Assembly (NCBI RefSeq): GCF_020215705.1 | Contig: NZ_JAIWNB010000008.1 | Span: forward strand, 124,001 to 188,000 | DNA: 64,000 bases | Direction: 5' to 3' | From: Nonomuraea aurantiaca | GTDB taxonomy: Bacteria > Actinomycetota > Actinomycetes > Streptosporangiales > Streptosporangiaceae | In this document: in pieces, positions 42,335 through 50,663 of the stretch | Position numbering within the stretch: position 1 is the first letter of the stretch | How the letters are laid out: each line of letters begins with the position of its first letter | The notes under the pieces: model-generated | What the model saw: the letters and a program-made list of their open reading frames with translations, nothing else | Databases searched by the model: none | What the model was told of the DNA's origin: nothing | Position numbers and translations under genes: made by a program

Positions 42335-43870
42335 ATGATGCGAAGGAAAGCGGTGGGATGCGTCCTGCTGGTGATGGCCCTGCTGGCCGCGGCCTGCGGT
42401 AACGAACCGGCGGGCAACAGCGCCTCGCGCGACGCCGGGACGCCCAAACGCGGCGGCAGCCTCACGATCCTGCGCGCCGCCGACATCGACGGCTGGGATC
42501 CGGACAAGGCCATCCAGCTGGCCACGTTCCAGACCCTGCCGCAGGTGATGGAGGGCCTGGTCCGCTACGCGCCCGACGGCAAGTCGATCGAACCCGGCCT
42601 GGCCGAAAGCTGGAAGCTCGACGCCAAGGCCAAGACCATCACCTTCACGCTGCGCCCCGGCCTGACCTTCAGCGACGGGCGGCCGCTGACCTCGCAGGAC
42701 GCCGCGTTCTCCGTCGAGCTGTGGCGCAAGGGACTGTCCCTGGGCACCCTGTACGCGGCCATCACCGCCACCGCCACCCCCGACCCGCGCACCCTGGTCA
42801 TCAAGATGAGCAAGGCCAGCACGTTCACCCTCACCTGGCTCAGCAACGGCTCCTCGGTCATCGTGCCGAAGGACTTCGGCGGCATGAACCGCAAGGACTT
42901 CTTCGCCAAGCCGATCGGCGCCGGTCCCTTCGTCGTGACCTCCTACCGGCCGGGCCGCCAGCTCGTCCTCGAACGCAACCCGCGCTACCACGACCCCGCC
43001 CGCCCCTACCTGGACCGCCTCACCTACGACGTCGTCGCCGATCCCAACCAGCAGATGCTGCGCTACCAGAGCCGCCAGGCCGACGCCATCGAGGCGGTAC
43101 CGCTCGATCTGGCCGCGCAGATCCCGCGCGAGGAACAGGTCATCGTCCACCCCTCGGCCACGATCCACGGCATCTTCGTCAACGCCGCCCGGCAACCAGG
43201 CAACGACCTGCACTTCCGGCGCGCGGTCAGCCTGGCCATCGACCGCGCCCGCTACATCCAGGCGGTCTTCGGCGGCCTGGCCGCACCGGCCACCGGCGGG
43301 CTGCCGCCACGCGTCCAGGGCTCGGTCGGGTGCGGCTGCACCTACGAGACCGGACTCGACAAGGCCAAGCGGGAGCTGGCCCAATCCTCCTACCGGCCGG
43401 GAACGAAGGTGGAGCTGGTCGTCGACGCCACGACGCCCTTCTCCACCCGCGCCGGCGAGACCGCCGCGGCGCTGCTGCGCGCCGCCGGCATCGAGGTCGA
43501 CCTGCAAAAGCTCGAGGTGCAGGTGCTCGTCGACCGGCAGGCCAAAGGCGCCTACGACCTGTCACTGGGCGAGGTCGGCAGCGTCTCACCGACCGTCGGC
43601 GACATCTTCGGCCTCATCGTGGCGACCGGCGGGCTGTACTCCGGCCTGCCGATGAAGACCATCTCCGACGCCTTCGCCCGCCTGGAGGTCGCGCGGACCG
43701 ACCAGGAGCGGGCCGAGGCGGTGCGCGTAGCCGAGACCTGGATCCATGACAACCTGCCCTACATCCCGACCGCCTTCCCCGATCGCCTCTTCGCCGTCTC
43801 CCCCAAGGTGAAGGGACTCAACGTCACTCCCTTCCTGTCCTATCCGGCCGACCTGCTCTGGGCGGCGTGA
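42335..43870 (+). CDS. Opp/Dpp-type ABC substrate-binding lipoprotein 2
   Basis: A 511-residue family 5 binding protein with a lipoprotein signal (MMRRKAVGCVLLVMALLAAAC, lipobox LAAAC). Family features include FTLRPGLTFSDGRPLTSQDAAF, a YRPGRQLVLERNPRYHDPAR segment, LHFRRAVSLAIDRARYIQAVFG-type helix and the late HDNLPYIPTAFPDRLFAVSP. It is clearly different from binding protein 1, so the two importers probably take different or sequentially processed ligands. ATG 42335 is preceded by GGTGA. It lies under operator D and heads a six-gene run. The stop overlaps the next permease start. Confidence 0.87.
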   Translation: MMRRKAVGCVLLVMALLAAACGNEPAGNSASRDAGTPKRGGSLTILRAADIDGWDPDKAIQLATFQTLPQVMEGLVRYAPDGKSIEPGLAESWKLDAKAKTITFTLRPGLTFSDGRPLTSQDAAFSVELWRKGLSLGTLYAAITATATPDPRTLVIKMSKASTFTLTWLSNGSSVIVPKDFGGMNRKDFFAKPIGAGPFVVTSYRPGRQLVLERNPRYHDPARPYLDRLTYDVVADPNQQMLRYQSRQADAIEAVPLDLAAQIPREEQVIVHPSATIHGIFVNAARQPGNDLHFRRAVSLAIDRARYIQAVFGGLAAPATGGLPPRVQGSVGCGCTYETGLDKAKRELAQSSYRPGTKVELVVDATTPFSTRAGETAAALLRAAGIEVDLQKLEVQVLVDRQAKGAYDLSLGEVGSVSPTVGDIFGLIVATGGLYSGLPMKTISDAFARLEVARTDQERAEAVRVAETWIHDNLPYIPTAFPDRLFAVSPKVKGLNVTPFLSYPADLLWAA

Positions 43871-44820
43871 GCATGCCGGCCGGACGGTTGCGCTTCGTGG
43901 CCGGCAGGCTGCTACAGGTCGTGCCGGTGCTGCTCGCGCTGCTGCTCATCGTCGTCCTGCTCCAGCAGCTGATGCCCGGCGACCCCGCGCGCGTCATCGC
44001 CGGGCCGCGGGCCGGCGCGGAACAGGTGGCGCGGGTACGCCACGACCTCGGACTGGACCAGTCGACAGCGGGCCAGTTCTGGACCTACCTGACCCACCTG
44101 TCGCACGGCGACCTGGGCCGCTCCAACCGCACCGGGATCCCCATCTCCGCCATCGTGGGCGAGCGGGCCGCCGTGACGGTATGGCTGCTGGCCGGCGGCC
44201 TCCTGGTGAGCACGCTGCTGGCCGTGCCCGCCGCGCTGGTGATGGCGCTGCGCCCGCGCTCGGTGGCGGCACGTCTGTGCGCGCGCTCGCTCACGATCAT
44301 CCTCAACTGCCCGCCCTTCTGGGTCGGGCTCATGCTGGCCTCGGTGCTGGCGCTGCGGACCGGCTGGCTGCCGGTCGGCGGCTTCGGCGAGGACACCGGC
44401 GACCGGCTCCGTTCGATGGTCCTGCCGTCACTGACGATCGGGCTGGCGGCGATGCCGCTGCTGGCCCGCAGCGGCGCCGCGAGCCTGCGCCAGGTACTGG
44501 CCGCCGACCACATCACCACCGCCCGGTCGCTGGGCCTGTCCGGATGGCCACTGCTACGACGTCACCTGCTGCGCAACGCCCTGCCACCGGCCGTCACCCT
44601 GCTGGCCGTCCAGGCCGCCGCGCTGCTGTTCGGCGCGGTCATCGTCGAGCAGACCTTCGGCCTGCCGGGGCTGGGGGCGGAGATGGTCAACGCGGCGAGC
44701 CAGCGTGACTTCCCGGTCGTCCAGGCCCTCACCCTGATCTTCGGCACGGCCATCATCGGCATCAACCTGCTCGCCGACCTGGCGGTCGCCCTGCTCGATC
44801 CGAGGACGACATGGCGATGA
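43867..44820 (+). CDS. Opp/Dpp ABC permease, DppB type (importer 2)
   Basis: A 317-residue membrane protein with six helices, starting RLRFVAGRLLQVVPVLLALL and having LGLDQSTAGQFWTYLTHLSH in the first periplasmic loop. The coupling loop reads TTARSLGLSGWPLLRRHLLR followed by NALPPAV. GTG 43867 overlaps the binding-protein stop (GTGA); ATG 43873 is an alternative. The final region AIIGINLLADLAVALLDPRT is typical of the subfamily. Confidence 0.9.
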   Translation: MSMPAGRLRFVAGRLLQVVPVLLALLLIVVLLQQLMPGDPARVIAGPRAGAEQVARVRHDLGLDQSTAGQFWTYLTHLSHGDLGRSNRTGIPISAIVGERAAVTVWLLAGGLLVSTLLAVPAALVMALRPRSVAARLCARSLTIILNCPPFWVGLMLASVLALRTGWLPVGGFGEDTGDRLRSMVLPSLTIGLAAMPLLARSGAASLRQVLAADHITTARSLGLSGWPLLRRHLLRNALPPAVTLLAVQAAALLFGAVIVEQTFGLPGLGAEMVNAASQRDFPVVQALTLIFGTAIIGINLLADLAVALLDPRTTWR

Positions 44821-45671
44821 CCACTCCCCCGCCGCTGCTGGACAGCGCCGTACCCGTGGGCTCGCGGGCGGGCCGCGCCTTCGGCTGGAGGCGGCCGGCG
44901 GCCCTCGCGCTACCGGCACTCGCGGTCCTGGCCGCCCTCCTGGCACCGCTGCTGGCTCCGGCCGACCCGGCCCAGCTGACGCTCGACCAGCTCCGGCCAC
45001 CGAGCGCCGCCCACCTGCTCGGCACGGACGCGCTCGGCCGGGACGTGCTGTCGCGCCTGCTGTTCGCGCTGCGTACCGACCTGCTGCTGATGGTGTTCGC
45101 CGCAGGCCTGCCGATGCTCCTCGGCACGCTGATCGGCGCGGTGGCCGGCTACCGCGGCGGCGTCCTGGACGCCGCGCTGCGCTGGGCGGCCGACATCTTC
45201 CAGGCACTACCGGTGTACGTGCTGCTGATCGCCTTCGTGTTCGTGCTGGGACCGGGCACCTCCTCGCTGCTGGTGGCCTTCAGCGTGCTGGGCTGGGTCG
45301 TGTACGCGCGGATCATCCGCACCGAGGTCCGCCGCGTACGCGAACGCGACTACGTCTCGGCCGGCTACCTGCTCGGCCTGTCGCACACCGCGGTGCTGTT
45401 TCGGCACGTGCTGCCGAACGCGCTGCGCCAGTCGCTGGTCTACCTCGCCACCGACATGGGGATGGCGCTGCAGGGCATCGCGGTCCTGTCGTTCTTCGGG
45501 CTCGGCGTCAAAGCGGGCACCCCCGAGCTCGGCACCATGGTCGCGGAGGCCCAGGTGTTCCTGCGCAGCCACTGGTGGCTGGCGGCGTTCCCTGGCCTGA
45601 CGATCGTGATCCTCGGATCGAGCATCGCGGCCCTCGGCGACCGGCTGGGCGATCGAGGAGAGAGCGGATGA
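44811..45671 (+). CDS. Opp/Dpp ABC permease, DppC type (importer 2)
   Basis: A 286-residue membrane protein with the DppC motif AAHLLGTDALGRDVLSRLLF, six hydrophobic segments, and the coupling loop ERDYVSAGYLLGLSHTAVLF followed by RHVLPNALRQSL. It overlaps the DppB-type gene by ten bases from ATG 44811; ATG 44817, giving an ATGA overlap, is equally possible. The stop overlaps the ATPase start at 45668. Confidence 0.9.
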   Translation: MAMTTPPPLLDSAVPVGSRAGRAFGWRRPAALALPALAVLAALLAPLLAPADPAQLTLDQLRPPSAAHLLGTDALGRDVLSRLLFALRTDLLLMVFAAGLPMLLGTLIGAVAGYRGGVLDAALRWAADIFQALPVYVLLIAFVFVLGPGTSSLLVAFSVLGWVVYARIIRTEVRRVRERDYVSAGYLLGLSHTAVLFRHVLPNALRQSLVYLATDMGMALQGIAVLSFFGLGVKAGTPELGTMVAEAQVFLRSHWWLAAFPGLTIVILGSSIAALGDRLGDRGESG

Positions 45672-46691
45672 CCTCCTACCCGCTGCTCGAAGTCGACGGG
45701 CTGCGTGTCGCCCTCCAGCGGCGCGGCACGGCGCCGACCCTGCTCGACGGCCTCTCCTTCGCGGTCGCGGCCGGGCAGTGCCTCGGCATCGTCGGCGAGT
45801 CGGGGTGCGGCAAGTCGCTCACCCTGCGCGCCACGATGGGACTGCTGCCCGCGGGCGTCGAGCGCACGGGGGGCCAGATCCGCCTGAGCCACCAAGCCGA
45901 TGCCGCACCCACCGCCGTCCCCGCCGGGCAGGCGGCGGGGCGCGGATTGGCGATGGTCTTCCAGGACTCGCATGCCTCACTCGATCCCACCACCCGCGTC
46001 GGAGCCTTCGTCACCGACATCGTCCGCCGCCGCACCGGCGCCTCGCGTGCCGCCGCCAGGAGACGGGCCGTGGAACTGCTGGCCGCGGTCGGCGTCCCCG
46101 ACCCCGCCCTGCGCTTCCACTCCTACCCGCACGAGCTCAGCGGCGGCATGCGCCAGCGCGTCGCGATCGCGCTGGCCCTGGCCACGGACCCCCGGGTACT
46201 GCTGTGCGACGAACCGACCACGGCGCTGGACGTCACGCTGCAGGCCGAGATCCTGCTGCTGCTCGACGCGGCACGCGCCGAGCGGGGGCTCGGCATGGTC
46301 TTCGTCAGCCATGACATCGCGGTGATCCGGCAGATCGCGGACGTGGTCGCGGTCATGTACGCCGGGCAGATCATCGAGGCCGGACCCGTGGCCGACGTGC
46401 TCGACCGCCCCCGCCACCCCTACACCCGAGCCCTGATCGACGCCGTCCCCACGCTGGAGGGGCCCATCGGCCGCTTCCGCCCGATCGCGGGCGCGCCCGC
46501 CCGCCCCGGCCGGCTACACCCCCTCCTGCCGCTTCAGGGCTCGCTGCGCCCACCAGGTCGCGGCCTGCTCGGGCGTCGTGCCCGGCATCGACGCGCTCGC
46601 CGTCGGGCACCGATCGGCCTGCATCCGCTCCTCCTGCGACCACTCGCCCAGCGACCACTCGCCCTGCGTCCACGAGCCGGAGGCCACATGA
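45668..46691 (+). CDS. Opp/Dpp ABC ATPase, DppD type (importer 2), frameshifted in its C-terminal tail
   Basis: The nucleotide-binding domain is complete: Walker A GESGCGKSLTLRA, Q-loop MVFQDSHASLDPTTRVGAFV, signature LSGGMRQRVAIALAL, Walker B VLLCDEPTTALD, switch His VSHDIAVIRQIAD. After IDAVPTLEGPIGRFRPIAGA (about 46495) the open frame turns into Leu/Arg/Pro-rich nonsense. One base over, the expected Cys-rich tail appears (PAGYTPSCRFRARCAHQVAA, later RSACIRSSC) and ends at a TGA (46689-46691) overlapping the next ATG. So one extra base near 46495-46510 has probably shifted the frame. As written, reading continues without a stop into the next ATPase, giving a 670-residue fused protein. A sequencing error in this GC run is possible. 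Confidence 0.82.
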
Positions 46692-47680
46692 GCGCGCTGA
46701 TCCGAGTCCACAGCCTGGTCGTGGACCATCCGGTGCGTGCCGGATTCCTGCGCCGGCGCCGCCTGCGCGCGGTCGACGGGGTGGACCTGGAGCTGGGGCG
46801 CGGCGAGATCCTGGGGCTGGTGGGCGAGAGCGGATGCGGCAAGTCCACCCTCGCCCGCGCGATCGTCGGCCTGGCAACGCCGACCGCTGGAGGCGTACTG
46901 CTGGACGGTGCGCCCGTACCCCGGCGACGCCCGCCGGGCATGCGCCGCCGAATACAGATGATCTACCAGGATCCGGGCTCCTCACTCGATCCGCGCCGCA
47001 CGGTCTCGCAGACGCTCGCCGAACCGCTGCGCCGCACCGTCCCCGCCGAGAAGATCGCGCACCGGGCACGAGAGCTGCTGGAGATGGTCGGGCTGGGCGA
47101 GCGGCAGGCACACGCGCTCCCTCGCGAGCTGTCCGGCGGCCAGCGCCAGCGCGTCGCGATCGCGCGCGCCCTGGCCGTCGAGCCGGAGGTGCTGGTCGCC
47201 GACGAGGCCGTGGCCGCGCTCGACGCCTCCGTTGCCGGCGCCGTGCTCAACCTGCTGAGCGACCTGCGCGAGCGGCTCGGCCTGTCCGTGCTGTTCATCT
47301 CGCACGACCTGGCGACCGTACGGGGGCTGTGCGATCGCGTCGCCGTCATGTATCTGGGATCCATCGTGGAGGAGGGGCCCGTCGCGCGGGTCTTCGCCCG
47401 GCCGGGGCATCCGTACACCCGCGTGCTGCTCGACGCGGTCCCCTCCCGCGACCGGCGCCGCTCCGGCACCGCGGGTCCGGGACCCGGGGGGCTCGGAGGG
47501 GTCGGAGGGGTCGGAAGGCTCGGAGGCGAGCCGCCGAGCCCGCTGGACGTGCCGCCCGGCTGCCGTTTCCACCCGCGCTGCCCGCGGGCGGCGGCGCGGT
47601 GCGGCACGTCGGAGCCGTCCGAGGAGCGGCGGGACGGGCAGCGGGTGTGGTGCCACTTCGCCTGGCGCCACGAGCTCTGA
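46688..47680 (+). CDS. Opp/Dpp ABC ATPase, DppF type (importer 2)
   Basis: A 330-residue ATPase: Walker A GESGCGKSTLARA, Q-loop MIYQDPGSSLDPRRTVSQTL, signature LSGGQRQRVAIARAL, Walker B VLVADEAVAALDAS, switch His ISHDLATVRGLCD. The C-terminal tail keeps the Cys-rich oligopeptide pattern (GCRFHPRCPRAAARCGTSEP), after a Gly-rich stretch. ATG 46688 overlaps the ancestral stop of the preceding ATPase, and the first residues MSALIRVHSLVVDHPVR begin the domain properly. Its last codons lie in a 49-bp sequence that is repeated in the next gene's 3' end. Confidence 0.88.
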   Translation: MSALIRVHSLVVDHPVRAGFLRRRRLRAVDGVDLELGRGEILGLVGESGCGKSTLARAIVGLATPTAGGVLLDGAPVPRRRPPGMRRRIQMIYQDPGSSLDPRRTVSQTLAEPLRRTVPAEKIAHRARELLEMVGLGERQAHALPRELSGGQRQRVAIARALAVEPEVLVADEAVAALDASVAGAVLNLLSDLRERLGLSVLFISHDLATVRGLCDRVAVMYLGSIVEEGPVARVFARPGHPYTRVLLDAVPSRDRRRSGTAGPGPGGLGGVGGVGRLGGEPPSPLDVPPGCRFHPRCPRAAARCGTSEPSEERRDGQRVWCHFAWRHEL

Positions 47681-47787
47681 GCGGAGCGCCGATCCCGGGA
47701 CGGGCCCGTGGCGGCGCTCCATCGGCAGTGACGCTACGCGCTCTGAGCGGAGCGCCGGTCCCAGGACGGGCCGTAGTGCCGCTCCAT
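47674..47787. repeat. Imperfect 48-49 bp direct repeat (47674-47722 and 47740-47787)
   Basis: Both copies start GCTCTGAGCGGAGCGCCG and end GCTCCAT, with a few changes and one one-base gap in between. The right copy is the genuine 3' end of the minus-strand DJ-1/PfpI gene. The left copy forms the end of the ABC ATPase gene and the gap. The ATPase stop codon therefore lies inside a duplicated piece of its convergent neighbour. Confidence 0.85.
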
Positions 47788-48399
47788 GTTGTCGCGCATG
47801 AACCGGACCACTTCGGCCGGGGCCTTGTCCACCGAGCCCGCCTCGTGCGGCGGCTGAGGGTCGTACTCGATCCCCAGCTGTACGGCCTGGGCGTAAGCCG
47901 GCCCCGCCAACCGGTCACAGAGCAGCAGCGCCATGTCGATGCCGGAGGACACGCCCGCGGCCGTCATGATCTTCCCGTCCTCCACGACCCGCCGGGACAC
48001 CGGTTCGGCGCCGAAGCAGCGCAGGCTCTCCAGCTCGTACCAGTGCGAGGTGGCCTGACGTCCCTGGAGCAGACCCGCGGCCCCGAGCAGCAGCGAGCCG
48101 GTGCACACCGACGTCGTCCAGGTGCTCGTCTCATACGCCCGGCGCAGCCAGGTCAGGACCCTCTCATCGGCCAGCAGGCCCTGGGTGGTGCTGCCGCCGG
48201 CGACCACCACGACCTCCGGCCGCGCCATGCTCTCCAGCGGGTCGGCCACCAGCCCGAAACCGGGTTGATCGGCGGCGCACATCCCTGGCGTCCCCGACAC
48301 GAAGCGCACCCGCGGATCGGGCAGGCGCCTCAGCACCTCGAACGGCCCGGTGGCGTCGAGGGAGGTGAAACCTTCGTAGATGAGGATGGCGACGTCCAC
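47734..48399 (-). CDS. DJ-1/PfpI family protein, isonitrile-hydratase-like
   Basis: A protein of about 221 residues with the glutamine-amidotransferase-like fold: VDVAILIYEGFTSLDATGPF, nucleophile elbow SVCTGSLLLGAAGLLQGRQA and TAAGVSSGIDMALLLCDRLA, then QLGIEYDPQPPHEAGSVD. The CTG elbow Cys and the IEYDPQPP tail are typical of the isonitrile-hydratase (InhA) branch. GTG 48399 was chosen because the fold begins there; GTG 48441 would add 14 residues. It diverges from the GMC oxidoreductase across operator E. A role in this pathway (nitrile, isonitrile or aldehyde handling) is open. Confidence 0.82.
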   Translation of the reverse strand: MDVAILIYEGFTSLDATGPFEVLRRLPDPRVRFVSGTPGMCAADQPGFGLVADPLESMARPEVVVVAGGSTTQGLLADERVLTWLRRAYETSTWTTSVCTGSLLLGAAGLLQGRQATSHWYELESLRCFGAEPVSRRVVEDGKIMTAAGVSSGIDMALLLCDRLAGPAYAQAVQLGIEYDPQPPHEAGSVDKAPAEVVRFMRDNMERHYGPSWDRRSAQSA

Positions 48400-48444
48400 G
48401 TTCTTGCCTGCTCTCGTCTCAGTTCTGGGCACGTCCGGCACGAT

Positions 48445-48470
48445 TGATTTTATCGACCGATCGATTAAAC
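48445..48470. promoter_or_regulatory. TetR-type operator E between divergent DJ-1-like and GMC genes
   Basis: TTTTATCGACCGATCGATTA contains the CGATCG core at 48458-48463 within the near-palindrome ATCGACCGATCGAT (48452-48465). It lies 12 bases before the GMC start and could control both divergent genes. It is the most divergent of the five sites. Confidence 0.6.
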
Positions 48471-48477
48471 TCGCTCC

Positions 48478-50070
48478 ATGGTAAGCGTTGGAAACGACTT
48501 AGACCAGCGCGTTCGCGCGGACATCGCCGTCCTCGGCGGCGGCACGGCCGGCGCGGTCGTGGCCGGGCGCCTGATCGAGAACACCTCCCTGTCCGTGGTG
48601 GTCGTGGAGGCCGGGCCCGACTACGGGCCATTCGACGCCGGACGGTGGCCGCACGAACTGCTCGACAGCTCCACGCTGCCGCAAACACACGACTGGGGAT
48701 ACCGGGGCCCCGGCGCCACCCCCGGACACGATCTGCCGCTCGACCGGGCCCGCGTCATCGGCGGCTGCTCCTCGCACAACGGCTGCTCCCAGACCGTCGG
48801 CCACGCCGCCGACTACCGGACATGGGGACCGTCCTGGACCGACGCCTCGCTCACCGAGTCGATGCGTCACGCGGCCGCCAGACTGCGCGTCCGCCGGGAC
48901 TCCGACGACGACCTCACCCCGTTCCAGGCGGCGGCGATGGAGGCCATGATCCTTTGTGGCGTACCGCGAACGGACGACCTGGACGACCTCTTCGGGGGCG
49001 CCGGCTGCGGACCTTCCCCGGTCAACAACCCTGACGGTGTCCGCTGGAACAGCGCCTTCGCCTACCTGGACCCCGTACGCGACTCCCTGGAGCCGGAGCG
49101 GAGCGATCGGCGGCTGCGCGTGGTGGACCACGCGCTGGTCGAGCGCCTCGAACTCCACGGCTCAGTGGTCCGCCGCGCGCACGTACGCCGCGGGCAGGAG
49201 CGCCTCACCGTGGAGGCGGAGCGCTTCATCCTGTGCGGCGGCGCCTACGGCAGCCCCGAGGTACTGCTGCGCAGCGGCATCGGCCCGGCCGACGAGCTGA
49301 CGGCGCTCGGCGTGGCGCCCCGCCTCGACCTGCCCGGCGTCGGCCGCAACCTGCACGACCACCCCACCCTGGAACTGCGGTTCGCCGCGAGCGAGGAACT
49401 GGCGCGCCGGCTGGCCGACTACGAACGCGGGCGGCCGGTCCCGGACGAGCAGGTCATCGGAAAGGCCCTGTCGGCCGGCGGGCGGGCACCGTACGACCTG
49501 CATCTCCTCCCATGGACCGGCAAGGAGCCCGGGGGCTGGACCTGCGTACTGCCCGCCGCGTGTCTCACGCCGCGATCCCGGGGCACACTGCGACTGACCT
49601 CACCCGACCCCGGAGCCAGACCTCTGATCGACCACGCGTACCTGACGGACCCCGACGGGAGCGACCTTGAGGTGCTGCGGTACGGCATCGACCTGTGCCG
49701 GCGCATGGCCGCCTCGCCGGCGCTGGCCCCCTTGCTGGGGCCGCCCCTCGACGAGTTCACCGCGGGCTGGCTGAACGAGTTCGCCAAGGACCCGCGCGAC
49801 GGACTCGCCACGGATCCGTCCCGCGGCAAGCCCACGGGCTCGCGAGAGGCCGCGATGCGTGCCGCCGCCGCCCACTACTGGCACCCGGTGGGCACGTGCG
49901 CGATCGGCACCGACCCGGCCGCGGGAGCCGTCGTCGACGCCACCGGGCGGCTGTACGGCAGCGACAACCTCTGGGTCATCGACGCCTCGATCATCCCGGC
50001 GATCCCCCGAGCCACGACCAACCTCCCGGTCGTCGCCCTCGCCGAACACCTTGCCCGCACACTGCTCTGA
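48478..50070 (+). CDS. GMC-family FAD-dependent oxidoreductase
   Basis: A 530-residue flavoenzyme. It has the N-terminal FAD-binding motif ADIAVLGGGTAGAVVAGRL, the GMC signature region RVIGGCSSHNGCSQTVGHAA, and FILCGGAYGSPEVLLRSGIG. The C-terminal active site has His in AHYWHPVGTCAIGTDP and the conserved ATTNLPVVALAEHLA Asn region. GMC enzymes oxidise alcohols such as choline or glucose to aldehydes or ketones. The ATG at 48478 lies just after operator E, so it belongs to the proposed regulon. It may oxidise an alcohol group of the same imported compound. Confidence 0.88.
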   Translation: MVSVGNDLDQRVRADIAVLGGGTAGAVVAGRLIENTSLSVVVVEAGPDYGPFDAGRWPHELLDSSTLPQTHDWGYRGPGATPGHDLPLDRARVIGGCSSHNGCSQTVGHAADYRTWGPSWTDASLTESMRHAAARLRVRRDSDDDLTPFQAAAMEAMILCGVPRTDDLDDLFGGAGCGPSPVNNPDGVRWNSAFAYLDPVRDSLEPERSDRRLRVVDHALVERLELHGSVVRRAHVRRGQERLTVEAERFILCGGAYGSPEVLLRSGIGPADELTALGVAPRLDLPGVGRNLHDHPTLELRFAASEELARRLADYERGRPVPDEQVIGKALSAGGRAPYDLHLLPWTGKEPGGWTCVLPAACLTPRSRGTLRLTSPDPGARPLIDHAYLTDPDGSDLEVLRYGIDLCRRMAASPALAPLLGPPLDEFTAGWLNEFAKDPRDGLATDPSRGKPTGSREAAMRAAAAHYWHPVGTCAIGTDPAAGAVVDATGRLYGSDNLWVIDASIIPAIPRATTNLPVVALAEHLARTLL

Positions 50071-50231
50071 AACTCCTCAGCGGCGCTCCCGGGCCGATCC
50101 AGGTGGGCGCAGCAGCTGGCCGAGCTGAGCCAGCGGGTCGCACGCACCAGCCGGCCGAGCCGACGGGTGGCGCGCCCTGGCTGGTCGAGCCGAACCGGCC
50201 CGCGAATCGGAGGATGTCGGGTCGGCGGGGC

Positions 50232-50663
50232 TCAGGAGGGGTTGCCCTTGGCCAGGGCACGCGCCGTGAACCGCTCGGCGTCGATGATCACCCGCTCGTG
50301 CGTACCCTCACCGATGACGTCCACCCCGTCACCGGCCACCACCTCGAACCGCAGCCGCCGCCCCTCCACCGACACCAGCCGCACCCGGCAGGTCACCGTC
50401 ATCCCCGCCGGCGTGGGCGCCTGGTGGGTGATGTCGACGCGCGTGCCCACCGTCTGCTCACGCGGCCAGTCCAGGTACGGCAGGACGGCCCGGACACACG
50501 TCCACTCCAGCAGCCCGACCAGGAACCCGGTGGCGAACACCGGCGGCATCACCCCGAACTCCGCCGACTCCGGATACAGCCCCGCCACGATCTTGCTCTC
50601 CGGCACCAGGAACGCGAACTCGTGCTCCAGCCCCGCGACCAGCCCTTCAGCCATGTACTCCAC
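50232..50663 (-). CDS. FlK-like hotdog thioesterase
   Basis: A 143-residue single hotdog-fold protein: HEFAFLVPESKIVAGLYPES, MPPVFATGFLVGLLEWTCVR, TVGTRVDITHQAPTPAGMTV and GEGTHERVIIDAERF. The pattern fits the fluoroacetyl-CoA-thioesterase-like group, with Thr, Glu and His in the matching places (ATGFLVGLLEW, DITHQAP). The substrate is probably an acyl-CoA; fluoroacetyl specificity is not implied. GTG 50663 overlaps the 3' end of the tetR gene by 17 bases; ATG 50654 is an alternative start. It is the second gene of that operon and convergent with the GMC gene. Confidence 0.82.
   Translation of the reverse strand: MEYMAEGLVAGLEHEFAFLVPESKIVAGLYPESAEFGVMPPVFATGFLVGLLEWTCVRAVLPYLDWPREQTVGTRVDITHQAPTPAGMTVTCRVRLVSVEGRRLRFEVVAGDGVDVIGEGTHERVIIDAERFTARALAKGNPS

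Noticed and set aside
22283..50070. Natural-product biosynthetic cluster
   Set aside because: No polyketide, peptide or terpene synthase is present; importers, hydrolases, dehydrogenases and a CoA ligase point to catabolism.
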